The position numbers and the translations under genes were made by a program. Below the pieces are notes generated by a model. It was not told the origin of the DNA and made no database searches. It saw only the letters and a program-made list of their open reading frames with translations. DNA of 64,000 nt from CALUTH01 sp964452495 (GTDB lineage: Bacteria > Cyanobacteriota > Vampirovibrionia > Gastranaerophilales > Gastranaerophilaceae), in contig CAYVMC010000006.1 in the NCBI GenBank assembly GCA_964452495.1, positions 1 through 64,000 on the forward strand, read 5' to 3'. Of this stretch, positions 52,477-62,383 are shown one piece after another; within the stretch, counting starts at the first letter, position 1, and every line of letters starts with the position of its first letter.

Positions 52477-55104
52477 ATGATAGATTTTAATCGTTTTACC
52501 AACTACAGTCAGGAAATAATCTTCGGGGCATCTGCAAAGATGAACTATTACAAAAACCCCGAAATCCAGCCGGAACACATTTTACTGACAATGATTGAGG
52601 ATAACGGTATAAGCAAAGACTATTTAACAGAATTAAAATTACTTAATCAGAATTTTATAAATGCAATCGTTGCAAAAATAAAAACCTATCCTGTACTCTC
52701 AAACCCGCAAAACCCGCAGCAATTGTTCGTCTCAAGCAACACGAACAGATTGTTTGAAATCGCAGATAGTATTGCAAGGGAATCGGGTGATGAATTTATC
52801 GGGATTGAAAGTATTTTACTTGCAATGACAAAACTTGAAGGAAGCGGAATACAAGAAATACTTAAAAATTTTAGAGTAAATGAAGCTTCAGTAAGAAATG
52901 TTATAAAAAAAATAAAAGGAAACAAAAAAGTGGATAGTAAAAATGCAGAAGAAAATATGAAGGCACTTGAAAAATATTCAACAGACCTTACAGAACTTGC
53001 CCGCAAAGGGAAATTAGACCCTGTTATAGGACGTGACGAAGAAATCAGAAGAATTATTCAGGTACTTAATCGGAGAACAAAAAACAATCCGGTACTTATT
53101 GGTGAACCGGGTGTCGGTAAAACCGCAATAGTAGAAGGACTTGCACAAAGAATTATCAGGGGGGACGTTCCTGAAAGCCTTAAAGACGTTAAACTCGTAT
53201 CGCTTGATATGGGAGCCCTTGTTGCCGGAGCAAAGTTCCGCGGCGAATTTGAAGAACGACTAAAGGCCGTATTAAAAGATGTTGAAGAATCAAACGGCGA
53301 TATTGTAATGTTTATTGATGAACTTCATACTGTTGTCGGCGCTGGCTCAACCGATGGTGCTATGGATGCAGGAAACCTCTTAAAACCAATGCTTGCAAGA
53401 GGTGTACTGCGTACAATAGGTGCCACAACTATCAACGAGTATCGTAAATATATAGAAAAGGATCCTGCGCTTGAAAGAAGATTTCAACCGGTAATGGTTG
53501 ATGAACCTTCTGTTGAAGATACAATAAGTATTTTAAGGGGATTAAAAGAGAAATATGAAGTTCACCATGGAATAAGAATTCTTGATGAAGCACTTATTCA
53601 AGCAGCAAAACTTTCAGACAGGTATATCACGGACAGATTCTTGCCGGATAAGGCTATTGACCTGATAGATGAAGCAGCCTCTTCATTGAGGATTGAAATT
53701 GACTCTATGCCTGAAGAGATTGATTCTATGTTAAGACAGAAAATCCAACTTGAAATAGAGCGAGAAGCACTTAAAAAGGAAACAAGCGAGGAATGTATTG
53801 CAAAGGTTGAAAAAATCAGCAAGGAAATAACCGAGCTTGAAGGGAAGATTGCGGAAATGAAAACCCAATGGGAGGCTGAAAAGAATTCCATCATCGGTGA
53901 AGCTGCAATAAAAGATGAGATAGATAAAGTTAAAAACAAAATTGCTGAAGCAGAACGAAATACTGATTTACAAACTGCCGCAGAACTTAAATACGGCACA
54001 CTACTTGAACTAGAAAAGAAACTTAAATCAATCCAGAATAAAGAAAAAACAGAAAATAAGCTGTTGAAAGAACAAATTGACGGCAGTGACATTGCGGCGG
54101 TCGTAAGTAAATGGACAGGTATACCTGTTACAAAGCTTGTAGAAAGCGAAATGCAAAAACTTCTCCATATGGAAGATGTACTACATAAACGTTTAATCGG
54201 GCAGGATGAAGCAGTTGATATTGTTTCAGATGCAATAAGACGTGCAAGAAGCGGTTTAAAAGATCCCAAACGTCCTATTGGTACATTTATTTTCTTAGGA
54301 CCGACCGGTGTAGGTAAAACTGAACTTGCCAAAGCACTTGCTGAATTTTTATTTAATGATGAAGATTCAATCATACGTATTGATATGAGCGAGTACATGG
54401 AAAAACATAATGTTGCAAGGCTTGTTGGCGCCCCTCCAGGATATGTCGGATATGAAGAAGGCGGACAACTTACGGAAGCCGTCAGAAGAAAACCTTATTC
54501 TGTCATTCTATTTGATGAAATTGAAAAAGCACACCCAGATGTATTTAATATAATGCTGCAAATTTTTGATGACGGGCGTTTAACAGATTCTAAGGGCAGA
54601 ACTGTAGACTTTAAAAACACTGTTATTATTATGACAAGTAATATAGGCAGTGACATTATCCTTGAAGACTCGCTTAACACAGCATTAAACGGCGGCAACT
54701 TTGAAGAAACAAAAGACAAAGTTATGACAATTATGCGAGAAAAATTCAAACCGGAATTCCTAAACCGTGTTGACGAAACAATCTTCTTCAAGGCTCTTAC
54801 TCTTCCACAATTGAAAGAAATCGTGGACATTCAGGCTGTAAGTCTTGAAAAACGTCTGGAAGAACAAGGTTTGTCTATAGTTATTACAGAAGAAGCAAAG
54901 GAATTGCTTGCAACAAGAGGTTTCAACCCGATATACGGTGCAAGACCGCTTAAACGCACCATCAGACAACTTATCGAAAATCCGTTATCAAAACTCATAC
55001 TGGCTCAAAAATTCTCTGACGGGGATACCGTTATTGTAGATGTTAAGGATGACGAAATAACATTTGCAAAATCTGACGCAGACGGAAAAACAAGTTGTAT
55101 ATAA
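52477..55104 (+). CDS. clpB: ClpB-type AAA+ disaggregase
   Basis: Heat-shock disaggregase that threads aggregated proteins through a hexameric ring with DnaK/DnaJ help. ATG 52477 is chosen since GGAG lies nine bases before it; the longer TTG frame includes that GGAG. Domains: N-terminal Clp-N repeats (about 1-145), AAA-1 with GEPGVGKT and MFIDELHT, a middle coiled-coil domain (about 400-525), AAA-2 with GPTGVGKT and LFDEIEKAHPDVF, and a C-terminal D2 small domain. The middle domain of about 120 residues identifies ClpB rather than ClpC or ClpA. Length 875. A terminator follows at 55126. No CIRCE operator is seen upstream. Confidence 0.94.
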   Translation: MIDFNRFTNYSQEIIFGASAKMNYYKNPEIQPEHILLTMIEDNGISKDYLTELKLLNQNFINAIVAKIKTYPVLSNPQNPQQLFVSSNTNRLFEIADSIARESGDEFIGIESILLAMTKLEGSGIQEILKNFRVNEASVRNVIKKIKGNKKVDSKNAEENMKALEKYSTDLTELARKGKLDPVIGRDEEIRRIIQVLNRRTKNNPVLIGEPGVGKTAIVEGLAQRIIRGDVPESLKDVKLVSLDMGALVAGAKFRGEFEERLKAVLKDVEESNGDIVMFIDELHTVVGAGSTDGAMDAGNLLKPMLARGVLRTIGATTINEYRKYIEKDPALERRFQPVMVDEPSVEDTISILRGLKEKYEVHHGIRILDEALIQAAKLSDRYITDRFLPDKAIDLIDEAASSLRIEIDSMPEEIDSMLRQKIQLEIEREALKKETSEECIAKVEKISKEITELEGKIAEMKTQWEAEKNSIIGEAAIKDEIDKVKNKIAEAERNTDLQTAAELKYGTLLELEKKLKSIQNKEKTENKLLKEQIDGSDIAAVVSKWTGIPVTKLVESEMQKLLHMEDVLHKRLIGQDEAVDIVSDAIRRARSGLKDPKRPIGTFIFLGPTGVGKTELAKALAEFLFNDEDSIIRIDMSEYMEKHNVARLVGAPPGYVGYEEGGQLTEAVRRKPYSVILFDEIEKAHPDVFNIMLQIFDDGRLTDSKGRTVDFKNTVIIMTSNIGSDIILEDSLNTALNGGNFEETKDKVMTIMREKFKPEFLNRVDETIFFKALTLPQLKEIVDIQAVSLEKRLEEQGLSIVITEEAKELLATRGFNPIYGARPLKRTIRQLIENPLSKLILAQKFSDGDTVIVDVKDDEITFAKSDADGKTSCI

Positions 55105-55125
55105 AGCAGACAAAAAATAATTTCA

Positions 55126-55170
55126 AGCGCGGGATGTAAATATCCTTAAACCCGCGCTGTTTATTATTTT
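55126..55170. terminator. Terminator between clpB and the convergent serine hydrolase
   Basis: AGCGCGGG (55126-55133) pairs with CCCGCGCT (55151-55158); T-rich tails on both strands serve both genes. Confidence 0.8.
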
Positions 55171-56393
55171 ACAATATCATCATATATAATTTTACTTGCC
55201 TGCTGGATAAACTCCTTGCCTGCAGGGTGATTAAACGGTCTATTAGCAAGAATTACAACAATATATCTTTTACCGTTGGGCGCATAAACAATACCCGCAT
55301 CACCAAGCATTGTACCAATATCACCCGTTTTATGTACAAAAAGAGCTTTAGGATCGATACCCGCTTGTATGAGTCTGTTATTTTTTACATGGCTCATATA
55401 GTCAATTATTGCTTCCCTTGAAGTTATATTCAAAAACCCCGGATTATCAAGATTATATAGAAGTTTTGCCATTTCCATAGCAGTAGTTGTATTAGTTCCA
55501 TCCAAATCAGGCAGCCAATTATTTACTCGGGTCTTATTTAGCCCCCAATCACGCAATCCCGCATTCACATCTTCCATTGAACCCATCTTCGACATAAGCA
55601 TGTTTGTTGCAGTATTATCCGAGGTTGTTATCATATCATGTGCCAATTCGTCAATTGTAAGCTTTAAGCCGCTCTGTTTATACTGTAAATCTCCAGAACC
55701 TGATGAACGATAATAATCAGTAAGGTACATTTCATCATATATAGTAAACTGATTTGCTTCAATAGACTTGAACATTCTGATAAGCACTGGAATTTTTATA
55801 ATACTTGCTGCAGGGTAAACCTCATTTTCATTTATCCCGATGTAATTTCCAGAATCATACTCCCATACAAAAATTCCGGGTTTAATCATCGGATAAGATT
55901 TCATCAGGTTTCGGAGTTTGTTTTCAAGCGGTGTAAGTTTATTTGTTAAATAAAGTGACGAAATCTCACGATTAGCTGTATTTACCGGAGTTACAAAATA
56001 CTCTCCCATAAAATGTGTGTTACATACTTTTGAGGTTAACGGAAATACCAAATCCCTAACATCAACCTTCGAATCAATTATAGTGCCTGACTTACCAATA
56101 AACCCGACCGGCTCTGTAGTTAACCGTATATTCTGTTTAATATAAGTCTGATAATATATTCGGTCAAACACTTGAGGCAGCACAAAATATGCAATTGCAA
56201 GAACCCCCGCGAGTACTAACAAACGTGACAGAAAATTCAGTATCAGATTTTGTTTCTTGATGACTTTGTGCCTGACTACCTTCTGCTTGTTAACACGTCT
56301 TTTGTTTACACGCGTATAGCTTACTCTTTCTGCTGTGCGATAATTGTATGCGTACAAAACAATTTCTCCCCAATACATAATAGCATTTTTCAT
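55164..56393 (-). CDS. Membrane-anchored beta-lactamase-like serine hydrolase
   Basis: A class A beta-lactamase/transpeptidase-fold protein. Basic N-terminus (KRRVNKQK), a membrane segment at about 52-72, then a helical linker and the catalytic fold: SxxK at 197-200 (PAASIIK), SDN at 258-260 (TTSDNTATN), and KTG at 355-357 (VHKTGDIG). At the omega-loop the usual ExxLN reads LPDLD (about 294-298), so the deacylating Glu166 is missing by my alignment. It therefore looks like a penicillin-binding protein-type or carboxypeptidase-like enzyme rather than an efficient beta-lactamase. Length 409. TATAAT with a TGG extension lies 12 bases before the ATG. Confidence 0.82.
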   Translation of the reverse strand: MKNAIMYWGEIVLYAYNYRTAERVSYTRVNKRRVNKQKVVRHKVIKKQNLILNFLSRLLVLAGVLAIAYFVLPQVFDRIYYQTYIKQNIRLTTEPVGFIGKSGTIIDSKVDVRDLVFPLTSKVCNTHFMGEYFVTPVNTANREISSLYLTNKLTPLENKLRNLMKSYPMIKPGIFVWEYDSGNYIGINENEVYPAASIIKIPVLIRMFKSIEANQFTIYDEMYLTDYYRSSGSGDLQYKQSGLKLTIDELAHDMITTSDNTATNMLMSKMGSMEDVNAGLRDWGLNKTRVNNWLPDLDGTNTTTAMEMAKLLYNLDNPGFLNITSREAIIDYMSHVKNNRLIQAGIDPKALFVHKTGDIGTMLGDAGIVYAPNGKRYIVVILANRPFNHPAGKEFIQQASKIIYDDIVK

Positions 56394-56582
56394 CTCTATA
56401 TTTCAATTATACCAACAAAATATCATACGTTCAGGGGAAAATAGAGTTTGTATTCCGGGATAGAAACCTAAATCTGTAAGAAAGAACCTGTTTTTCTTTA
56501 TAAAGTGCATATCTTGATTGGCAAAAACCAACCTAATACTGCATCTCTATCATAATACTCAAAAAAAAACACGTAAAGTAAA

Positions 56583-57257
56583 TTAATAGTCAACCCGTCC
56601 GTGAGCCTTTAAGTATTCCCTAATATTATTTAATGAAGCTTGAACAATACGCGTAATCCTTGACGGCGAAAGTCCTACAGCAACAGCAATATCTTTTGCC
56701 TGCATATTCCTGTAAAAACGATATTCTACAACCGTCCTCTCTTTAGGTGGAAGCTTTGCAATTGCTTCTTTGATAAGACGTGACATTTCAATTATTTCAG
56801 CTTTTTCATCAGGCATTGCAGAAGGGTCTTTTATAAAGTCAAATGGGGATGCATTATCAGATGCCGCAGCTGCAAGTCCGTCTATTGAAAGAATTGTTTC
56901 ATAAACAGCTTCACGAACTTTTCCAGGGGAAATATTGAATTCTGTTGATTCATCTTCGGAGTATTCATCTTTTATATAATCATCTTCCACTTTTGCCTTA
57001 GTTTTTACAGAATACCACTTAAACCGATGTCTCAATTCATTTCTTATAGCCCATTTAATAGCGGTGCCCATATAGGCATCGTTATAATGTGCAAGCTGTT
57101 CTGGTGTTTTGTTCTTTATCATCGCCTGAACGGCTATAATACCAATGCTTACAAGCTCTTCATACTCAAGCATATGCTTTGGCATCCTCTTATGCTCAAT
57201 TCTCGCCACTCTCTGAACAACACCAATGTATTGTTTTAATATAGAACTATTTTCCAT
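56583..57257 (-). CDS. FliA/WhiG-like sigma factor
   Basis: Sigma-70 family factor of the flagellar/stress group 3 type. Region 2 spans about 15-85 (YEELVSIGIIAVQAM, KWAIRNELRHRF) and region 4 about 165-220 (AIAKLPPKERTVVEYRFYRNMQAKDIAVAVGLSPSRITRIVQ in pieces), with a short region 3 between. Length 224. ATG 57257 is chosen over TTG 57263 at six bases upstream. The gene starts 13 bases after the flhB stop, so it is in the flhB operon; this association with FlhB supports a FliA-type role. The consensus of its target promoters is not visible in the window. Confidence 0.85.
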   Translation of the reverse strand: MENSSILKQYIGVVQRVARIEHKRMPKHMLEYEELVSIGIIAVQAMIKNKTPEQLAHYNDAYMGTAIKWAIRNELRHRFKWYSVKTKAKVEDDYIKDEYSEDESTEFNISPGKVREAVYETILSIDGLAAAASDNASPFDFIKDPSAMPDEKAEIIEMSRLIKEAIAKLPPKERTVVEYRFYRNMQAKDIAVAVGLSPSRITRIVQASLNNIREYLKAHGRVDY

Positions 57258-57270
57258 AACCAATTAAAAG

Positions 57271-58353
57271 TTAACTTTTCTCTATATTACCTTGTTTTTT
57301 ATTATTTTTCAAGCTGTATACAAAAAGTAAAATTTCAGCAACCGCTTTATACAATTCCGGCGGAATCTCTTGATTAATTTCAACAAGCCTAAACACAGCT
57401 CTTGCAACAGGCGGATTGTCAATAATGGGAACCTGATGTTTTTCTGCAATCTCTATAATTTGTTTTGCAATAAGCTCTGTCCCTTTAGCAATAAGCGTAG
57501 GAGACTGCATTGTCTCAGCATCGTACTTAAGTGCGCAGGCAACATGAACAGGATTTCTTACAACAAAATCTGCATCCGGAACACTATCCATTGCCCCTCT
57601 CTGGAGCATTGCCATACGCCGCTGTCTTAATGCAGCCTTTACATTAGGATCACCTTCGGAGTTCTTATATTCATCTTTTATCTCTTTAAATGACATTTTC
57701 TGATCTTTTAAAAATTTCCACCGAGTAACACCATAGTCAGCCGCTGCAATTACAAGAAAAGCTATTCCCGCCTTAAAAACAAATTCTACAATTAGTGAAC
57801 CAAATTCTATCATTATTGCAAACTGGTTGTCTATTGCCGCAAGCATAAGAATACTCTCAAGATGCGCACGATAAACAGACCAGCCTACATAACCCAGTAT
57901 AATTACTTTCATAATGTTTTTAAAAAGTTCAAAAAACGTTTTAGGGTTAATAAGATTTTTAAAATACTTTGTCGGGTTCAATTTATCAAGTTTAGGCACA
58001 AGCGGTGTAACAGTTACAAGCGGTCCTACCTGCATAAAATCAGAAATTATTGCAACTAATGCAGCAATAAAAAGTAATGGAAATATAATAAGTGCAAACG
58101 GAACAATTGTTACTGTCATAATGTACGAAATTCCTATGTCAGAAATGTGTGCATTTGGAATTTGCTCATACAAATTCGTAAACATTCCGCTAATTTGATT
58201 CCATAAAAACGGGGAAATTCCTTTTATAATATAAAACATTATAAGCAATGAAAGAGCAATGCCAACCTCTTTGGATTTGACAACCTGTCCTTCTTTTCGT
58301 GCTTTATCCAGCTTCTGAGGCGTTGCCTCAAACTGTTTATCTTCATCTCCCAT
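57271..58353 (-). CDS. flhB: Flagellar/type III export switch protein FlhB
   Basis: Export-gate component that switches substrate class by self-cleavage. N-terminal DKQFEATPQKLDKARKEGQ is the family signature, then four membrane segments (about 30-215), and a cytoplasmic domain with the cleavage site reading NPVH where NPTH is usual (about residue 265; Asn and Pro kept). Then ALKYDAETMQSPTLIAKG and the tail PELYKAVAEILLFVYSLK. Length 360. No other flagellar gene is in the window; its neighbours are the GspE-like protein (18 bases upstream) and the sigma factor. Confidence 0.93.
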   Translation of the reverse strand: MGDEDKQFEATPQKLDKARKEGQVVKSKEVGIALSLLIMFYIIKGISPFLWNQISGMFTNLYEQIPNAHISDIGISYIMTVTIVPFALIIFPLLFIAALVAIISDFMQVGPLVTVTPLVPKLDKLNPTKYFKNLINPKTFFELFKNIMKVIILGYVGWSVYRAHLESILMLAAIDNQFAIMIEFGSLIVEFVFKAGIAFLVIAAADYGVTRWKFLKDQKMSFKEIKDEYKNSEGDPNVKAALRQRRMAMLQRGAMDSVPDADFVVRNPVHVACALKYDAETMQSPTLIAKGTELIAKQIIEIAEKHQVPIIDNPPVARAVFRLVEINQEIPPELYKAVAEILLFVYSLKNNKKQGNIEKS

Positions 58354-58371
58354 TTGTGATTATGCCCCGGG

Positions 58372-59754
58372 TTATACCAAGTATTTTTTTATCGTGGATT
58401 TATCAAAAACTTCAATACTGTTTTGTGAGTGTATAAATATCAAACAACTTATCAATGATTTAAAAGACTCAAAATCTATATAATTCATTTTCTGTCTTAA
58501 ATCAGTCATACTATTTGCAAGAAATTCTGTTACAACAGTCTTATCGTTATAAAACAATTCTGACAAAAACTCGATACCTTCTTTTGTCTTGACACCTTCC
58601 AGATAAAGCACATCAGGATGCTGGAACTCTATAAATCTGAGTGCCTTATCCATATTAAATCCAACATTTTCATTAAGTTCACATTGATGAACATTGGGCA
58701 AATTATACTTTGCTATAGATTCAATACTCATAATATTTCTTTTATTTTTTGCCACATCAAGAAGAATAGAATATACAACATGGGTCTTACCACTTAATGG
58801 TGAGCCGCATACAAGAATAATACCTGGTTTATCCATTGCCATTTGAATAATCCGCCGCTGATTTTCGTCAGGAATAAGTTCTTCAAGGGCTTTGGGTTTC
58901 CTATAAATTTTTAAAAGTATCCTCTCGCCCATAATCGTAGGAAACGCAGAAATACTAGCAATAAGCATTATTTCATCAACCTTAAAGCACAGTTTCCCAA
59001 GCTGAGGGATTTCACAAACAGTAGGGTCAAGGTTTGATAAAGTTTTAAGCTTAACTACAAATGATGCAGATAAAAATGACGGTAGAAGCCCGCGTTCTAT
59101 GGTTTCTCCGCTGCGTTTAAAAAATACTCCAAGTCCATTTTCTGATTGTTCAAAGTAAATTTCATGTATTCCTTCAATTATCGCCTGTTTAAGTATCGCC
59201 CTTATAATCCGTTGAATGTAATCATCCCCATTACTATCTTTATGGAGTTCTTCTCGCCAGTCAAATCCTTCTACATCATTTTCAAGATAAATTTCTTTTA
59301 CTGTTTCTGCTACATTATAGTATTCGTCTATCTTCTTTTGGATTGCGGTCTCTGAAGCTATAACCGGCTCTATTGAACATTCTGCCGACTCAATTATTTT
59401 ATCTACAGCAAACAAATCCAGAGGGTCCGACATAGCAACAGTTAATACATCTTCTATTTTGAACAACGGTATAATTCTATATCGTCTTGCATCATTATAA
59501 TTTATAAGAGAAAAACACTTAGGATCCGGAGAATAATCCTCAAGATTAACGTATGGAATATGTAGTTTCGTTTCAAGAAATTTTAAAAGTTTTACTTCAT
59601 CAATGACACCTGAATTTATCAAAGCCTGGCCTATATTAATATTTTGGGCATCCGCAAGTTCATCCGCCTGCTCAAGAAGTTCATAAGAAACAATACCATC
59701 TCTTACAAGTTCGTATTTAAGCTTTTCTAAAGTTTTATTTGTAACTGCTTCCAT
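58372..59754 (-). CDS. Divergent GspE/PilB-family ATPase
   Basis: Type II secretion/type IV pilus assembly ATPase relative. N-terminal MshEN-like region (about 5-160, with YRIIPLFKIEDVLTVAMSDPLD as in GspE), middle helical domain, and an NTPase core: Walker A GSPLSGKTH is kept (near 315), but the Walker B region reads PDVLYLEGVKTKEG where GEIRD-ET is expected, and the C-terminal arginine-finger/His box and zinc region are absent. It ends at 460 residues against about 560 in active members. It is therefore likely to bind nucleotide with little hydrolysis, or to have a regulatory role. It sits in an operon with a receiver/kinase pair upstream and flhB downstream. Confidence 0.78.
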   Translation of the reverse strand: MEAVTNKTLEKLKYELVRDGIVSYELLEQADELADAQNINIGQALINSGVIDEVKLLKFLETKLHIPYVNLEDYSPDPKCFSLINYNDARRYRIIPLFKIEDVLTVAMSDPLDLFAVDKIIESAECSIEPVIASETAIQKKIDEYYNVAETVKEIYLENDVEGFDWREELHKDSNGDDYIQRIIRAILKQAIIEGIHEIYFEQSENGLGVFFKRSGETIERGLLPSFLSASFVVKLKTLSNLDPTVCEIPQLGKLCFKVDEIMLIASISAFPTIMGERILLKIYRKPKALEELIPDENQRRIIQMAMDKPGIILVCGSPLSGKTHVVYSILLDVAKNKRNIMSIESIAKYNLPNVHQCELNENVGFNMDKALRFIEFQHPDVLYLEGVKTKEGIEFLSELFYNDKTVVTEFLANSMTDLRQKMNYIDFESFKSLISCLIFIHSQNSIEVFDKSTIKKYLV

Positions 59755-59849
59755 ATCCTGCTTTCTTAGACTTTTAGTTTTTATTCCCTTGCTGTGTTTC
59801 TTTTACACAAATTATAATCATTCAGGTTCTTTTGTTCTTCTTTTATACA

Positions 59850-60221
59850 TTAATTTGCGCTGCCGACATATTCTTCTACTTTTTTGACAACCTGATCTAA
59901 TTCAAACGGTTTAGTAATATACTCATTAACCCCCGTTTCTTCTCCTATCAGTTTATCTTCCGTCTGAGAACGTGCCGTAAGCATTATAATAGGAATGTCT
60001 TTGTACTTATTATCATACTTTAAAAGTCTGCTTATTTTGTATCCGTTGATTTTGGGCATCATTACATCAAGTATAATTAAATCCGGTATAAGCTCTTTAG
60101 CAAGCTTAAGTCCATCCTCACCATTATAAGCACAGTAACAATTATAGCCTGATACTTCCAGTACAAATTTTAAGCTTTCTACAATATCCTGCTCATCATC
60201 AACTATGAGAATCTTTTTCAT
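59850..60221 (-). CDS. Single-domain response regulator (CheY/PilG-like)
   Basis: Receiver domain only: KKILIVDDEQD with the acidic pair, the phosphoacceptor Asp in LIILDVMMP, Thr in MLTARS and Lys in ITKPFE. ATG 60221 is chosen because AAGGAG ends seven bases before it; the earlier in-frame ATG at 60236 overlaps the ribosome site. Length is 123-124. It overlaps the kinase gene by 23 bases, which strongly suggests they work as a pair. It has no output domain, so it must signal by protein binding (for example to the GspE-like ATPase or the export gate). Confidence 0.9.
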   Translation of the reverse strand: MKKILIVDDEQDIVESLKFVLEVSGYNCYCAYNGEDGLKLAKELIPDLIILDVMMPKINGYKISRLLKYDNKYKDIPIIMLTARSQTEDKLIGEETGVNEYITKPFELDQVVKKVEEYVGSAN

Positions 60222-62211
60222 GAGAATCTCCTTCAATCTCGTATGAATACATTATATCACACTTATTCCCGCCAGACTCATATTCATTAACTGCCGACAG
60301 TATTCTGGCTTTCAAAAACTCTGCGGATGGTTTATCACCTTCGGGCATAAGCATTGTAATTGATGTTTTTTCCTCATCCGATTTTTCAATAAGCGCATTT
60401 TTAAGAAACGCTTTATTAATGATATTTTCAGAGTTCAGCAAGTATTCAATAAAACCATTTTTACCTGATATATTTACGATTGCTAACGTTGCCCCATTAG
60501 ATTTTGCCTTAATTATCATTTGTTTTTTAATCATTTCAAAATTACTTTTGTCATTTGCAACAGGAATTACAAAGTAAAAACGCGACCCTTTAGAAATCTC
60601 GCTGTCACACCAGATTGCCCCATTATGAGCCTCTATAAGCTGTTTTGCAATTGGAAGCCCTAATCCCGAACCGCCAACTTTACGTGAAAGCGGATTTTCT
60701 ATTTGCGCAAATTTATCAAAGACATGGTTTAAATCTTTACGTTCAATGCCGATACCCTTATCTTCTACACAAACCTGTAAATAGTTTCCGCGCAGTTTCT
60801 TTATTTCTTCTTCAAAACAATGGTCATATTGGATTTCACGAGCATTTACCACTTTTGTTGAAATTTCTATCTCTCCGGCATCAGGCGTAAATTTAATTGC
60901 ATTTGAAACAAGGTTTGTAAGAACCTGTTCTAATCTATTAGAATCCGCAAAAATTTCTACATCCTCGGACATGGGTGTGTATTTGATTTCTAGATTTTTT
61001 TCTTTTGCCATTTCCGCAAGGTTAGATTTAACGTATTCAATAACTGGATTAATATTAATAAGTGAAAATTTAAAATCCATCTTGCCTGCTTCAATCTTAG
61101 AAATATCAAGCAAATCATTAATAATACCGGACAACCTTACAGTATTTCGTCTTCCCATTGTTACAAATTTTTCAATATTTTCACTCAATTCTCCTGCCTT
61201 GCCGCTCAATATAATATCCATGGCATTTTTAATAGCAGTAAGCGGTGTTCTTAATTCGTGTGAGACAATGGAAATAAAATCAGACTTAAGTCTTTCAAGT
61301 TTTTCAAGCTTTCTGTTAGTTTCTTTTATCTCTTGATACAGAGATGCACTTCTAATAGGAAGACTTACCTGCCTTACAAGAGTTTGAAAACATGTTGCAT
61401 CTTCAGTATTAAACGGTGTTGAACGATATATTTCAACAAACCCGTAAAAATCATCATTAAAGCTAATTTTAGAGAACATACTGTCAAATCTTAACACTGA
61501 AAAATCATACTCTTTTATTGTATGTTTTACAGTTTTTTCTATTTTCAAATTCCCTATTTTTATATCAACCGGAGGATCTTCAGCAATAGATTTATAACTC
61601 AATATTGCACGCAGTTTTAAAGCTTCAAGGAGTCTATCAGATACATTATAAATAGAATTGATTACAAGCACCGGTTCACGTGGAGAACGAAAAATGAGAA
61701 CACATGCCATATCAAAATTCAGGGATTTATCAATTCCCTCAATCATTATCCTTATAAGTTCCTCTTTATCAAGCGAACCCGCCAGCTGCGAACTTGTATT
61801 ATAAAGAACATTCAACTGGTATAAGCTGCGTGCAAGTTCTTGATTGGAATTTGCAAGTTTATGAAACGATGTTCCTGTCCTAAGCCCTGCATCTACAATA
61901 GCTGAAATAATATTTTTGTCTGCATCTTTTGAGATAATTAGATTTGCATAATTAGTAATATCTTTACCTACAGGAGTTGTACCCGTATACAAAATTAAAA
62001 TTACAGGATAATGTTTTATTGTTTTTATAATAGCCTTAAGTTCAAGTTTTTGAATATCACAATCAAGGATAACAACATCCGGCGTTTCTACTTTTAAGAT
62101 ATCTTCAATATTTATTTCATCAGAAGATACCAGAAACTCTTTACCTTTGAGTGCTGATTTGACTGTTTTTTCTTTTTCATCTGAATCGGTTATAAAAAGT
62201 ATCCGTGCCAT
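60199..62211 (-). CDS. Hybrid-type sensor histidine kinase with N-terminal receiver-like and GAF domains
   Basis: Cytoplasmic kinase, 670 residues. Residues about 1-110 are receiver-like (RILFITDSDE, Asp in VVILDCDIQ), about 140-300 a GAF domain, then HisKA with the phosphorylated His in SHELRTPLTAIK, HATPase_c with N-box NLVSNAIKFTP, G1 VEDKGIGI, F DKFAQ and G2 GGSGLGLPI. An extra C-terminal domain of about 110 residues (from about 560) follows that I cannot name; its strand pattern loosely recalls a degenerate GGDEF fold. No membrane segment. It heads the operon with the receiver, GspE-like ATPase, flhB and FliA-like sigma. Confidence 0.9.
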   Translation of the reverse strand: MARILFITDSDEKEKTVKSALKGKEFLVSSDEINIEDILKVETPDVVILDCDIQKLELKAIIKTIKHYPVILILYTGTTPVGKDITNYANLIISKDADKNIISAIVDAGLRTGTSFHKLANSNQELARSLYQLNVLYNTSSQLAGSLDKEELIRIMIEGIDKSLNFDMACVLIFRSPREPVLVINSIYNVSDRLLEALKLRAILSYKSIAEDPPVDIKIGNLKIEKTVKHTIKEYDFSVLRFDSMFSKISFNDDFYGFVEIYRSTPFNTEDATCFQTLVRQVSLPIRSASLYQEIKETNRKLEKLERLKSDFISIVSHELRTPLTAIKNAMDIILSGKAGELSENIEKFVTMGRRNTVRLSGIINDLLDISKIEAGKMDFKFSLININPVIEYVKSNLAEMAKEKNLEIKYTPMSEDVEIFADSNRLEQVLTNLVSNAIKFTPDAGEIEISTKVVNAREIQYDHCFEEEIKKLRGNYLQVCVEDKGIGIERKDLNHVFDKFAQIENPLSRKVGGSGLGLPIAKQLIEAHNGAIWCDSEISKGSRFYFVIPVANDKSNFEMIKKQMIIKAKSNGATLAIVNISGKNGFIEYLLNSENIINKAFLKNALIEKSDEEKTSITMLMPEGDKPSAEFLKARILSAVNEYESGGNKCDIMYSYEIEGDSHEKDSHS

Positions 62212-62383
62212 ATCTATATATTAACAGTAAATCGGGTAAGGGCAAATTATGACAATAAATTAATAATCAGGGTATCACAATGGATATTAAGTTATCATCC
62301 TTTCTCTTTGCCTCTACTGCTTTAAACATTAGCATTCAGATTTACTAAAAATATTGACTTCAGATTATACCGTAATACATAAT

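Noticed and set aside
53598..54398. A 266-codon minus-strand ORF antisense to clpB
   Set aside because: It lies wholly within clpB, has the Ser/Ile/Leu-rich composition typical of antisense frames, and has no ribosome site or motif.
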